Positions 1 through 8,180 of a stretch of DNA of 39,401 nucleotides are shown piece after piece. The number at the start of each line of letters is the position of its first letter. Within the stretch, counting starts at the first letter, position 1. This stretch comes from an uncultured Clostridia bacterium (GTDB lineage Bacteria > Bacillota > Clostridia > UBA1381): NCBI GenBank assembly GCA_904395315.1, contig CAJFNT010000092.1:1-39401 (forward strand). The letters are read 5' to 3'. Position numbers and translations under genes: made by a program. The notes beneath the pieces are model-generated. The model was not told where the DNA came from and searched no databases. It was given only the letters and a program-made list of their open reading frames with translations.

Positions 1-1176
1 GAGCGGGAGTCCGAACAGGTTTATGAAGCCTGCGCTGTCCTTGTGGCTGTAAAGCTCATGGCTGTCGCCGAAGGATGCGATCTCCTCATTGTAGAGCGAG
101 TACGGTGACTTAGCGCCTGCCGGTGTGCAGTTGCCCTTATAGAGCTTGAGGCGAACTTCGCCGGTAACGTATTTCTCCATCTCGTCAAACATTGCCGACA
201 TCGACTCGCGGAGCGGTGTGAACCACTTTCCGTCGTAAACGAGCTCGGCAAATTTTATAGCGCTCTGGCGTTTGAACGACTGTGTGTCACGGTCGAGGCA
301 GAGATATTCGAGCTCCTGTATAGCGGTGTAAAGGATCGTGCCGCCAGGTGTCTCGTATACTCCTCTCGATTTCATTCCTACAAGTCTGTCCTCAACGATG
401 TCCGCGATACCTACGCCGTGCTTGCCGCCGAGCTCATTGAGTTTTTCAACGAGCGGTCTCGGATCCATCTTTTCGCCGTTTACCGATACCGGTACGCCTG
501 CTTCAAAGCCGATCGTAACATATTCGGCTTCGTTCGGAGCCTTTTCGGGCGATACGCCGAGCTTTAGGAGCGAGTCATACTGCGGCTCGTTCCACGGATC
601 TTCAAGATCCATACCCTCATGGCTGATATGCCAGATGTTTCTGTCGCGCGAATAGAGATCCTTCTTAGTTACGGGGCACTCTATATGGTTCTTCTCAGCG
701 TAATCCACAGCGTCCTCACGTGATTTGATATCCCACTCTCTCCACGGAGCGATGATCTTGAGCGACGGATCGAGAGCCTTTATTGAAAGCTCAAAACGTA
801 CCTGATCGTTGCCCTTGCCTGTCGCGCCGTGGCAGATAGCTACCGCGCCCTCCTTGTGAGCGATGTCAACGAGCGCCTTTGCGATTATCGGTCGAGCGTG
901 CGATGTGCCGAGAAGATATTTGCCCTCATAAACCGCGCCCGCCTTGAGTGTCGGGAATATGTAATCTTTAACATAATCATCGCGGAGATCGGCGATATAG
1001 CATTTAAGTGCGCCTGTGCGTTTTGCTCTCTCCTCGAGACCGTCTGTCTCCTTGCCCTGACCTACGTCTCCGCATACGCATACAACGTCATAGTCATATG
1101 TCTCCTTGAGCCAGTGGATTATGATAGAAGTATCAAGTCCGCCGGAATATGCCAATACAACTTTATCCTTAGCCAA
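1..1176 (-). CDS. argG: Argininosuccinate synthase, C-terminus cut by window edge
   Basis: Joins citrulline and aspartate with ATP to give argininosuccinate in cytoplasmic arginine synthesis. The product begins with the family P-loop-like motif AYSGGLDTS within its first 16 residues. It continues with conserved blocks such as [13 protein letters not shown] and [13 protein letters not shown], and at the edge reads GFINLFGLP, a C-terminal family motif. Exactly 392 codons are visible against a usual length of about 400, so only a few residues are missing. I place the start at TTG 1174-1176: an in-frame TGA lies nine bases upstream at 1183-1185, and a GAAAGGA ribosome site sits about ten bases before the TTG. 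No ATG fits. It is transcribed leftward from the promoter at 1239-1267, next to ARG-box-like repeats. The partner argH would be expected to the left but is not in view. Confidence 0.97.
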   Translation of the reverse strand, partial: MAKDKVVLAYSGGLDTSIIIHWLKETYDYDVVCVCGDVGQGKETDGLEERAKRTGALKCYIADLRDDYVKDYIFPTLKAGAVYEGKYLLGTSHARPIIAKALVDIAHKEGAVAICHGATGKGNDQVRFELSIKALDPSLKIIAPWREWDIKSREDAVDYAEKNHIECPVTKKDLYSRDRNIWHISHEGMDLEDPWNEPQYDSLLKLGVSPEKAPNEAEYVTIGFEAGVPVSVNGEKMDPRPLVEKLNELGGKHGVGIADIVEDRLVGMKSRGVYETPGGTILYTAIQELEYLCLDRDTQSFKRQSAIKFAELVYDGKWFTPLRESMSAMFDEMEKYVTGEVRLKLYKGNCTPAGAKSPYSLYNEEIASFGDSHELYSHKDSAGFINLFGLPL

Positions 1177-1238
1177 AATAATTCATTCCTTTCAAAATAT
1201 AGGCACAGTGTGTCTGCCTGTTGTTTTTTTATAAACCT

Positions 1239-1267
1239 ATTATACAATATTTTCTCGGAATATTCAA
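1239..1267 (-). promoter_or_regulatory. Promoter of argG
   Basis: Reading the minus strand, TTGAAT (1262-1267) and TATAAT (1239-1244) are separated by 17 bases, a good vegetative sigma promoter. It points into argG, whose start is about 60 bases downstream. Confidence 0.75.
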
Positions 1268-1301
1268 TAGTCAATTTTATATAAATATACGTATATATTT
1301 G

Positions 1302-1335
1302 TGAATTATTATGCAAAATAATGAATGATTATACA
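1302..1335. promoter_or_regulatory. Two tandem ARG-box-like operators
   Basis: TGAATTATTATGCA (1302-1315) and TGAATGATTATACA (1322-1335) each match the ArgR/AhrC half-palindrome TGAAT-N4-ATTCA at all but one conserved base. They start 20 bases apart. They lie upstream of the argG -35 box and between the divergent argG and ruvC promoters. Arginine-dependent repression or modulation of argG is the likely role. No argR gene is in the window. Confidence 0.55.
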
Positions 1336-1352
1336 TTGGCGTGACAACGCTC

Positions 1353-1381
1353 TTGATTTTGAGAGGCTGTTATGATATAAT
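1353..1381 (+). promoter_or_regulatory. Promoter of ruvC
   Basis: TTGATT (1353-1358) and TATAAT (1376-1381) with a 17-base spacer, about 60 bases before the ruvC start. It is divergent from the argG promoter. Confidence 0.7.
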
Positions 1382-1443
1382 TATCACGGATGGGGACAGT
1401 TGTCAAGTGCCGTACTGTCCGAATTTGTGTCGGAAGGATGAAA

Positions 1444-1950
1444 ATGTTGAGGATCATAGGGATAGACCCCGGCTATGCGATAGTCGGCATCGGCGTGGTC
1501 GATTATATAGGAAATAAGTTCAGGACGCTTGAATACGGGGCGATAACCACACCGGCGGGCATGCCCACGGTAGACAGACTGAAGAAGATATATGATGAGC
1601 TGACTATGTATATTGATAAATACAGACCGGACGCTGTTGCGGTGGAGGAATTGTTTTTCAATTCGAATCAGAAAACGGCTATAAATGTGGCGCAGGCGAG
1701 AGGAGTAATACTTGTCGCGCTCAGGAACAATGATGTGCCGGTGTATGAATACACACCGCTTCAGGTGAAACAGAGCGTTACAGGCTACGGCAGAGCGCAG
1801 AAAGCGCAGATACAGCAGATGGTAAAAACGCTTCTGGGTCTGAATGTCGTGCCAAAGCCGGATGACGCCGCCGACGCTCTCGCCCTCGCGATCTGTCACG
1901 CGCATTCGAATAAGATGAATAATTTGCTCGGTCTGAATGGCGTGCGGTGA
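1444..1950 (+). CDS. ruvC: Holliday junction endonuclease RuvC
   Basis: Cuts Holliday junctions during recombinational repair, normally together with RuvAB. The 168-residue product starts MLRIIGIDPG. It carries the four acidic catalytic residues of the RNase-H-like fold: Asp8 in GIDPG, Glu68 in AVEELFF, and Asp141 and Asp144 in PDDAADALALAICH. The frame is open further upstream, to a possible start at 1390. I chose ATG 1444 because GGAAGG at 1432-1437 lies six bases before it and because family members begin two or three residues before the first beta strand. ATG 1438 abuts the ribosome site and is less likely. ruvA and ruvB do not follow; instead a toxin-antitoxin pair lies downstream, so this ruvC is separated from the usual ruvCAB arrangement. 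Confidence 0.96.
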   Translation: MLRIIGIDPGYAIVGIGVVDYIGNKFRTLEYGAITTPAGMPTVDRLKKIYDELTMYIDKYRPDAVAVEELFFNSNQKTAINVAQARGVILVALRNNDVPVYEYTPLQVKQSVTGYGRAQKAQIQQMVKTLLGLNVVPKPDDAADALALAICHAHSNKMNNLLGLNGVR

Positions 1951-2030
1951 GGTGTTGATTTTATATTTATATTATGGTGTGCTTAGTTAAAGGTTGATAC
2001 AGCGGGAAGCGCGAATGGAGGTGTCATGTC

Positions 2031-2330
2031 ATGACGAAAAAAGTATATACTCAATCACAAATAAGAGCAATATTGAGTCCGGTATTTGACGAGTACAATG
2101 TAAAAAAAGCTGTGCTTTTCGGATCGTATGCAAAGGGGGAGGCTCGTGAAAACAGTGATATTGATATTCTTGTGGACAGCGGATTAAAGGGTCTTGCTTT
2201 TTTTGGACTGCTGGAGGATGTTGCGGTGTCGCTTGATAAGCCGGTTGACCTTATAGACACATCACAGCTGTTAAAGGATTCTGAAGTGGATAATGAAATA
2301 AAGGAGAATGGCGTGGTTATTTATGGATAG
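2031..2330 (+). CDS. mntA: MntA-like nucleotidyltransferase antitoxin
   Basis: Minimal nucleotidyltransferase of 99 residues. It has the exact GSX10DXD motif: Gly31-Ser32 in VLFGSYAKGEA, then Asp43 and Asp45 in SDIDILVD. In characterised MNT-HEPN pairs such a protein adds AMP units to a tyrosine of the HEPN toxin and so silences it. The start is well placed, with GGAGGTG at 2017-2023 seven bases before ATG 2031; the nearer ATG 2026 runs straight into a stop. The last eight bases overlap the start of the HEPN gene, so the two are probably translationally coupled. Confidence 0.92.
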   Translation: MTKKVYTQSQIRAILSPVFDEYNVKKAVLFGSYAKGEARENSDIDILVDSGLKGLAFFGLLEDVAVSLDKPVDLIDTSQLLKDSEVDNEIKENGVVIYG

Positions 2331-2661
2331 TAAAGATTTAAGGATTCTGAGGAAAATATACAGCCATGTTACAGCGGTGGTTAATTATTGTGAAGGCTGC
2401 AGCGATTTAGCGGATTTCCAAAATAGCTCGATGCGTGTAGAGGCGTGTGTATTTAATTTGATGCAAATAGGAGAATTGGCAAAAACATCGCTTACAGATG
2501 AGGCAAAGGATGAGATATCAACAATACCGTGGAAATTGTTGTGTGGTATGAGAAACAGGATAGTGCATGGTTACTCCGGTGTGGATATGCAGATTGTATG
2601 GGATACGATAAAAGAGGACTTGCCTAAACTAAGGCAAGAGCTGTGTAAACATATTCTGTAA
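2323..2661 (+). CDS. hepT: HEPN-family RNase toxin (HepT/DUF86)
   Basis: All-helical protein of about 112 residues carrying the toxin motif RX4HXY as RNRIVHGY (Arg77, His82, Tyr84). In characterised systems Arg and His serve RNA cleavage and Tyr is the residue AMPylated by MntA; both elements are intact here. Start choice is uncertain. ATG 2323 overlaps the mntA stop and gives the usual N-terminus MDSKDLRILRKI. An upstream in-frame ATG at 2308 sits only one base after AAGGAG and would add five residues. A strong bidirectional terminator follows directly. Toxin activity is inferred from the motif and the pairing. Confidence 0.9.
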   Translation: MDSKDLRILRKIYSHVTAVVNYCEGCSDLADFQNSSMRVEACVFNLMQIGELAKTSLTDEAKDEISTIPWKLLCGMRNRIVHGYSGVDMQIVWDTIKEDLPKLRQELCKHIL

Positions 2662-2663
2662 AT

Positions 2664-2706
2664 AATATAATAACGGCGCGAAAATTTTCCGCGCCGTTAT
2701 TATATT
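2664..2706. terminator. Bidirectional terminator between hepT and the P-type ATPase
   Basis: A perfect 17-bp inverted repeat (2664-2680 with 2690-2706) has a GC core, GGCGCG/CGCGCC, flanked by A/T runs on both sides and a nine-base loop. It sits between convergent genes. Confidence 0.85.
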
Positions 2707-2713
2707 CGTATCA

Positions 2714-4984
2714 TTATCTTTTTTTAATCGCCTTTACCATCCTCGGTATATCAAGGATGAGTGTTACAACAAGACCCAATATTATTATGCCTGCCATTAC
2801 CGGCACATTTTGCGGCTCCGGCGCGGGGAGCTCCAGGAACGATGCGAACAGCAGTATCGCCGCTGTGAAGCCTATGATCGATATCGCCGCAAGCGCGAAT
2901 CTGAACAGATTGAACGGCAGGCTTGCCTTTACAACCCCCAAAAGGCTTACCGCGCCCACCGTAAGGTAGATTATGAGCGATACCTGCGAGTCGGATATAC
3001 CCATCCGGAAGCTTAGCGCATACAGAACGATGTAGCCTACGAGTATCGCGAGCGCGTTAGGCATAGCGGACCGCAGGGCGTTGTTCAGGAATGTGCCGTG
3101 CACCTGTTTGTCATTTTGCTCAAATGACATGAAGAATGCCGGGAATCCCTCTATGACCGCGTCGATAAGCGTTATCTGCAGCGGTATGAACGGGAAATCC
3201 GTGTTCAGGAATATACATAGGATGCTTATAAGCACAGAGTATATCGTCTTTATAAAGAACACACCCGCCGACTTTGTGAGATTGTTTATAACTCTTCGTC
3301 CTTCAGCTATGACGTTTCGCAAGACAGAGAAATCGGAGTCAAGGAGCACCAGCTGCGCGGTCTGTCTTGCAGCGTCGCTGCCCTGTCCGACTGCTATCGA
3401 GCAGTTTGCCTGTTTCATTGCGAGAAGGTCGTTGACTCCGTCGCCTGTCATTGCGACGTTGTGGCCGGCCTTTTGCATCTCCGAGACGAGCAGTTTTTTC
3501 TGATTCGGTGTGACTCTGCCGAATACGGTATATTTCGATGCCGCCTCGGGTATGTCCTCGTCTCTTACCTTTGTCATGTCTACAGCCATATGAGCATTGG
3601 CTATCCCGGCTCTTTTTGCGACTGCCGCTACGGTCGTCGGATCATCACCGGAGATCACTTTTACAGCCACTCCCTGATCATAGAAATACTGTATCGTCTC
3701 CTGAGCGTTTTTGCGTATCGGATCGGTGAGTATCACAGCCGCGAGCAGCGTTACTTTTTCAGGATCCACGCTGTTCTGTGAGATCTCTTCCGCAAGACCT
3801 ACCACAAGCACGCGTTTTCCGCTCTCGGCCTCGCTGCGCAGGAGCTTGGGCATCTGGCCCCTGCCGAGCTTTTCATACGCGCCCATCACCATCGTTCTGC
3901 CGTCGGAAAGCGTGACAGCGCTCCATTTCCTGTCGGAGGAGAACGGTACAGTGGAGCTTACCGGGAAGGTCTCTCCGTTTTCAAAATAGTCCTTCAAAGC
4001 GTAGAAGGTGGAGTTATTGTCGGTCGTGTGGCGCACGTATGTGCTCATAAGCTTGGTCACGAGCGATGTGTCACCGCTGTCGAGCGGTATGATCTTTTCG
4101 ACCGTCATCTTTCCCTCGGTTATGGTTCCCGTCTTGTCGAGACATATCATGTCGCAGTGGGCGAGATTTTCAAGAGAGAAAAGATCCTGCACGAGTATAT
4201 TTTTCTTCGAAAGCTTTATAACACCCGCGGCAAGACCTATGGTTATAAGAAGCACAAGTCCCTTTGGAAGCATTCCAAGCAGCGCTGCCGAGGTGGATAC
4301 AACAGAATCGTAGAGGATGTTGTCTCTTATCAGAAGCGCCTGTATGAACATGATCACTCCGACCGGTATGATTATGAATCCGGTGAACTTAGTGACCTTG
4401 CGCATTGAGCGCATAAGCTCTGATTTTGAGGATTTAGCCTTCTTGACTTCGTCAACAAGCTTATTCGCATAGCTGTCCTCGTTCGAGCAGACGATCTCGG
4501 CAGTGCATTTTCCGGCGATGACAGTGCTTCCGGAGAGAAGTTTGTCACCCGGTCTTTTGATCACGGGCTCGGATTCACCGGTGAGTATCGCCTCATTGAC
4601 TTCCGCATAGCCGTCAAGCATAACGCTGTCGGCGCAGATGACCTCACCGCTGTGCAGGAGCAGTATGTCGCCCTTCTCGGCGTCATCGGGCATGATCTCG
4701 GTCTCTTTGCCGTCTTTGATTATCGTTACCGCCGATGTGGAGAGCAGTGTCAGCTTTTCGATGAGCCGTTTCGCCTTGAATTCCTGAATGATGCCTATAA
4801 CTGTGTTGAGCGCGATTATCAGGAAGAACAGCAGGTTTGACCATGCTCCCACAAGCGCCAGCGCCACTGCTATTATAAAGTTGAGCAGGTTGAAAAGGGT
4901 GCATATATTATCCTTTAATATCTGCGATGTGGTTTTTGCCGCGGAATTTTTTGGCTTCCGCGGCTTTTGTGTATTGGTTTGCAT
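2714..4984 (-). CDS. CtpE-like P-type cation-transporting ATPase
   Basis: Membrane ATPase of 756 residues with a full P-type layout: an N-terminal membrane pair, the actuator domain with TGES (135-138), an M3-M4 pair, phosphorylation motif DKTGTIT with Asp283, hinge motif TGDGVNDLLAMKQA, and further membrane segments at the C-terminus. There is no heavy-metal-binding domain and no CPC motif. The block around LVQDLFSLENLAHCDMICLD resembles CtpE-type transporters, reported as calcium pumps in mycobacteria. The M4 motif reads PKGL (240-243) rather than the PEGL of calcium pumps, so the substrate is uncertain. The start at 4984 follows AAGGAG; a frame extension to 5119 is rejected because it lacks a ribosome site. 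The gene is convergent with hepT. Confidence 0.9.
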   Translation of the reverse strand: MQTNTQKPRKPKNSAAKTTSQILKDNICTLFNLLNFIIAVALALVGAWSNLLFFLIIALNTVIGIIQEFKAKRLIEKLTLLSTSAVTIIKDGKETEIMPDDAEKGDILLLHSGEVICADSVMLDGYAEVNEAILTGESEPVIKRPGDKLLSGSTVIAGKCTAEIVCSNEDSYANKLVDEVKKAKSSKSELMRSMRKVTKFTGFIIIPVGVIMFIQALLIRDNILYDSVVSTSAALLGMLPKGLVLLITIGLAAGVIKLSKKNILVQDLFSLENLAHCDMICLDKTGTITEGKMTVEKIIPLDSGDTSLVTKLMSTYVRHTTDNNSTFYALKDYFENGETFPVSSTVPFSSDRKWSAVTLSDGRTMVMGAYEKLGRGQMPKLLRSEAESGKRVLVVGLAEEISQNSVDPEKVTLLAAVILTDPIRKNAQETIQYFYDQGVAVKVISGDDPTTVAAVAKRAGIANAHMAVDMTKVRDEDIPEAASKYTVFGRVTPNQKKLLVSEMQKAGHNVAMTGDGVNDLLAMKQANCSIAVGQGSDAARQTAQLVLLDSDFSVLRNVIAEGRRVINNLTKSAGVFFIKTIYSVLISILCIFLNTDFPFIPLQITLIDAVIEGFPAFFMSFEQNDKQVHGTFLNNALRSAMPNALAILVGYIVLYALSFRMGISDSQVSLIIYLTVGAVSLLGVVKASLPFNLFRFALAAISIIGFTAAILLFASFLELPAPEPQNVPVMAGIIILGLVVTLILDIPRMVKAIKKR

Positions 4985-5170
4985 CTTTTGAAAGCTCCTT
5001 TTATAATGATTTAAACACATAATATTATACGCATTAAAGATGGATAGGTTGGAAAATAGATTGATATTGCTAACGAAACTTGCACATCGATGCTCCGCCG
5101 CGCCTTTGAGCAAGTGCACTGCAAGCGATAGCCCTTTATATGTTCCGTATCCAAGCGTCGCTGGAAGCTG

Positions 5171-6853
5171 TCAGTTCACCTTTGATCCGCATGGACCTGT
5201 TCCGTCTTCCGATGGCTCCGCGCCGTTTACGACCGCGGCGTAATATCCGTAGCCTCCGGCCACGTTACGGCAGTCATAGCCGTTCTGCGAGAGTATCCTG
5301 CATGCTATATAGCTGCGCAGACCGCTCTGGCAGTGGACGTATATGGTCTTGTCTTTCGGAAGCTCCGACATCCTTTCTCGTATGCTGTCGAGAGGGATAT
5401 GCATCGCTCCGTCTATGTGTCCGCGCTCATATTCAAAGTCGGTGCGGGTGTCGAGTATTACACCGTCCGCTCCAAGCGCGTCTTTCCAATGCGCCTGCTT
5501 TACTTTGCCGGTGATGATATTCTCTATAACATATCCCGCCATATTTACCGGATCTTTTGCTGATGAATATGGAGGAGCGTATGCGAGATCAAGCTCGGTG
5601 AGATCGGCGGCTGTCATGCCTGCGCGTATAGCCGTTGCGAGAACATCGATCCGTTTATCCGCGCCGTCAAAGCCGATTATCTGCGCTCCAAGTATCCTGC
5701 CTGTGCCCTTTTCAAAAAGCACTTTCACGTTTATACTCTTAGAACCGGGGTAGTATGTGGCATGGGATGCAGATGTCAGAAGGACATAGTCGTAGTCAAA
5801 GCCGTAAAGTGACGCTGTCTTTTCGTTATAGCCGGTGGATGCGATAGTCATATCAAAGAGCTTGAGGACCGACGAGCCCTGAGCGCCTTTATATTCGCTC
5901 CCGATGCCGCATATGTTGTCCGCGGCTATGCGTCCCTGCTTATTGGCGGGTCCCGCGAGCGGCACAACGGTCTTTTTGCCTGAAATGAAGTCCGTTATTT
6001 CCGCGGCGTCACCTACGGCGTATATATCTTTATCGGATGTGCGCATATGCGTGTCAACAGTTATGGCGCCTTTGACGCCGAGCTCAAGCCCCGATTCCCT
6101 TGCGAGCGTGCTTTCCGGAGCCACACCGATCGATACGATAGCCATATCCGCGGTGGATCCGCCGTCATCGGTCAGCGCTGTTATACCGTTTTCGGTCTCC
6201 TTAAAACCTGTAACATTGGATCTCAGGCGGAGATCTATACCGTTTTTCCGCATATATGTGTGTACGGGCGCGGCCATGTCCTCGTCCAGCGGAGGCATAA
6301 CATGTCTGCCGCGCTGAAGCAGTGTTACAGACAATCCTCTGTTTTTGAGATTTTCCGCTGTTTCCAGACCTATAAATCCGCCGCCTATGATAACTGCCGA
6401 TCTCGGTGAATGCTCCGCGATATAGTCATATATCTTGAAGGTGTCCTCCACAGTGCGCAGCGTCATTATCTTTTTGCTGTCTATGCCGGGAAGATCCGGA
6501 ACTATCGGATGCGCTCCCGGAGAGAGGATGAGTTTATCATAGCTTTCGGTGTATTCCGTGCCGTCGGTAAGTCTGCGGATCCTGACAGTCTTCGAAGCGC
6601 GGTCTATCGAGACTGCCTTTTGCTTAACGCGCGCGTCTACCCTGAAACGTTTTTTGAAGCTTTCGGGTGACTGGAGAGTCAGCGCGCCGCGATCCGTTAT
6701 CTCTCCGCCGATATAGTACGGAAGACCGCAGTTGGCATATGATATATAGCCGCTTCGTTCAATTATTATTATCTCAGCGTTTTCGTCAAGACGTCTCAGC
6801 CTTGCCGCGGCGGTAGCTCCCCCGGCGACTCCGCCTATTACCAAAACTTTCAT
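5171..6853 (-). CDS. CoA-disulfide reductase with C-terminal rhodanese domain
   Basis: FAD/NAD(P)H oxidoreductase of 560 residues of the CoADR-Rhd family, which reduces CoA disulfide or per/polysulfides. The N-terminus has the FAD Rossmann motif VIGGVAGGATAAARLRRLD and the single redox cysteine Cys42 in SYANCGLPY. A second Rossmann motif, VIIGGGFIGLETAENL, binds the pyridine nucleotide, and IYAVGDAAE is the second FAD contact. The last roughly 90 residues form a rhodanese domain with active cysteine in VHCQSGLRSY. AAGGAGG precedes ATG 6853. It lies 75 bp after the NapH-like gene on the same strand and is probably the last gene of the azlC-azlD-ferredoxin group. No clear terminator is visible after it. 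Confidence 0.93.
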   Translation of the reverse strand: MKVLVIGGVAGGATAAARLRRLDENAEIIIIERSGYISYANCGLPYYIGGEITDRGALTLQSPESFKKRFRVDARVKQKAVSIDRASKTVRIRRLTDGTEYTESYDKLILSPGAHPIVPDLPGIDSKKIMTLRTVEDTFKIYDYIAEHSPRSAVIIGGGFIGLETAENLKNRGLSVTLLQRGRHVMPPLDEDMAAPVHTYMRKNGIDLRLRSNVTGFKETENGITALTDDGGSTADMAIVSIGVAPESTLARESGLELGVKGAITVDTHMRTSDKDIYAVGDAAEITDFISGKKTVVPLAGPANKQGRIAADNICGIGSEYKGAQGSSVLKLFDMTIASTGYNEKTASLYGFDYDYVLLTSASHATYYPGSKSINVKVLFEKGTGRILGAQIIGFDGADKRIDVLATAIRAGMTAADLTELDLAYAPPYSSAKDPVNMAGYVIENIITGKVKQAHWKDALGADGVILDTRTDFEYERGHIDGAMHIPLDSIRERMSELPKDKTIYVHCQSGLRSYIACRILSQNGYDCRNVAGGYGYYAAVVNGAEPSEDGTGPCGSKVN

Positions 6854-6928
6854 ATTGTATAAAAACCTCCTTGTTTGTGATTTCTGTGTGCAGATGGCTG
6901 CGCAATATAAAGGTCATCTGTATATGAT

Positions 6929-7540
6929 CTATATGGAACGTTTGTCTTCCCGCTTTATTGAGCGTCCGTTCCTTGCTTTGCATATCGCCTGTGTCATTGT
7001 GCCCATGGGACAGAAAGCGCACCATGATCTCGGTTTGTACAGCGCCATAACGGCTGTGCCTATTATAGCCGAGGTGAGCATGAGCCCGTAGAATCCGAAT
7101 GCGAACTGGGCTGCCCAGTCAGGGAATATACCGGGCGAGTACGTCCAGCCCCACGGTACCCGTATCGTCCAGAGCAGTTTTATAGACTCGCGCAGGTCGT
7201 TGCTGCCTGATGCCACGAGGTATGTCTGGAATATGATATTTATGAACATAAGCATAAAGAATGCTAAAAATATGTATCTGAACGTTCTCGAGGCGAGCCA
7301 TTTTGGTGTGGATTTTCCGCGGCTCAGCTTGAGTTTGCCGCCGAGCAGCGCGAACAGCTGACCTCTGCCGCAGAGATGGTTGCAGAACCATTTGTTGCCG
7401 CCGAATACAGCGATCACAAGCGGTATCATGAAGTCGAGCATCCCGAGCCATGCGAACATTATATTGAAGAAGCCGAGAGCGAAAAACAGTATCGACCATA
7501 TCCACAGATGATTATACCAGTGTCCTTTTTTATTATTCAT
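6929..7540 (-). CDS. NapH-like membrane 4Fe-4S protein
   Basis: A 203-residue integral membrane protein with about four hydrophobic segments and two cysteine clusters, WFCNHLCGRG after the second segment and WCAFCPMGTMTQAIC near the C-terminus. This is the pattern of the Fer4_5 (NapH/CcoG/RdxA) family, which passes electrons across or along the membrane. The first cluster has CGRG where CPxG is usual. Its ATG overlaps the stop of the ferredoxin gene by four bases (ATGA at 7537-7540), which indicates coupled translation and a shared electron path. It probably accepts electrons from, or gives them to, the adjacent ferredoxin; the final acceptor is unknown. Confidence 0.82.
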   Translation of the reverse strand: MNNKKGHWYNHLWIWSILFFALGFFNIMFAWLGMLDFMIPLVIAVFGGNKWFCNHLCGRGQLFALLGGKLKLSRGKSTPKWLASRTFRYIFLAFFMLMFINIIFQTYLVASGSNDLRESIKLLWTIRVPWGWTYSPGIFPDWAAQFAFGFYGLMLTSAIIGTAVMALYKPRSWCAFCPMGTMTQAICKARNGRSIKREDKRSI

Positions 7541-7866
7541 CGCTTTTTCCTCCCTGAAAGCTTAGGCATTGGGATCTCCGGAGTGTATGGTATCGATGTC
7601 ACAAGGTCACGGCACATCGGACACACGCCGCGCGCTTTGTCTTCGAGACTGCACTCGATACCGAGTTTTTCATCGTTCCTGTCACGGATGCTCACAGCGT
7701 TTGCAGGGCAGACTTTTTCGCATAGTCCGCATCCGACGCATAATGAATCATCAACGGCAGCATAGCATCCTCGGAATACTCTTATAGCGCCGCGCGGGCA
7801 TACATTCTCGCAAGCTCCGCAGGCAACGCATTGTTTTTCTTTTACGAACGCATATCGTTTTGACAT
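7537..7866 (-). CDS. 2[4Fe-4S] ferredoxin-domain protein
   Basis: Small cytoplasmic electron carrier of 109 residues. Two clusters of the form CxxCxxCxxxCP are visible near the N-terminus, CVACGACENVCP and CVGCGLCEKVCP. An extra cysteine group follows (CSLEDKARGVCPMC), which could bind another metal or cluster. The C-terminus is basic. The start at 7866 follows AGGAGG by six bases; the longer open frame to 7917 has no ribosome site. It starts two bases after the azlD stop and overlaps the NapH-like gene, so it belongs to the same transcript. Confidence 0.88.
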   Translation of the reverse strand: MSKRYAFVKEKQCVACGACENVCPRGAIRVFRGCYAAVDDSLCVGCGLCEKVCPANAVSIRDRNDEKLGIECSLEDKARGVCPMCRDLVTSIPYTPEIPMPKLSGRKKR

Positions 7867-7868
7867 GT

Positions 7869-8180
7869 TCAGCCTCCTGCTATGATCATTACTATATATA
7901 CGGCCGCGCTCGCGCATGCCGCGACTGTGCAGAGACCGCGGCCGAAAAATGCCGCGATCAGCGCCGCGGCGGCGCCGGCTACGGCCGCCGAGGTGTTGCC
8001 GACAGCGTAGAACACAGCCGGAAAAGTCATAGCGCCGAGCACTGTGTACGGTATATACGCCAGAAACGAGCGGATATATCTGTTCTTTATTTTCCCGCGT
8101 ATTATAGTGAGCGGCAGGACTCGTATAAGATACGTCACCGCGAACATTACCGCGAGATAGATGATAAAGCTGCGGTTCAT
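7869..8180 (-). CDS. azlD: AzlD-family branched-chain amino acid export subunit
   Basis: Small hydrophobic protein of 103 residues with three or four membrane segments. It shows the family motif TYLIRVLPLTIIRG near the start and the Gly/Ala-rich helix AAVAGAAAALIAAFFGRG. AzlD partners AzlC to export branched-chain amino acids or their analogues. The start at 8180 follows GAGGAGGG; the ATG overlaps the azlC stop as ATGA. Its stop is two bases before the ferredoxin gene, an unusual neighbour for this transporter. Confidence 0.9.
   Translation of the reverse strand: MNRSFIIYLAVMFAVTYLIRVLPLTIIRGKIKNRYIRSFLAYIPYTVLGAMTFPAVFYAVGNTSAAVAGAAAALIAAFFGRGLCTVAACASAAVYIVMIIAGG

Noticed and set aside
829-1284. 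Plus-strand open frame opposite the N-terminal half of argG
   Set aside because: It is antisense to an unmistakable argG, with no ribosome site and no recognisable protein features.
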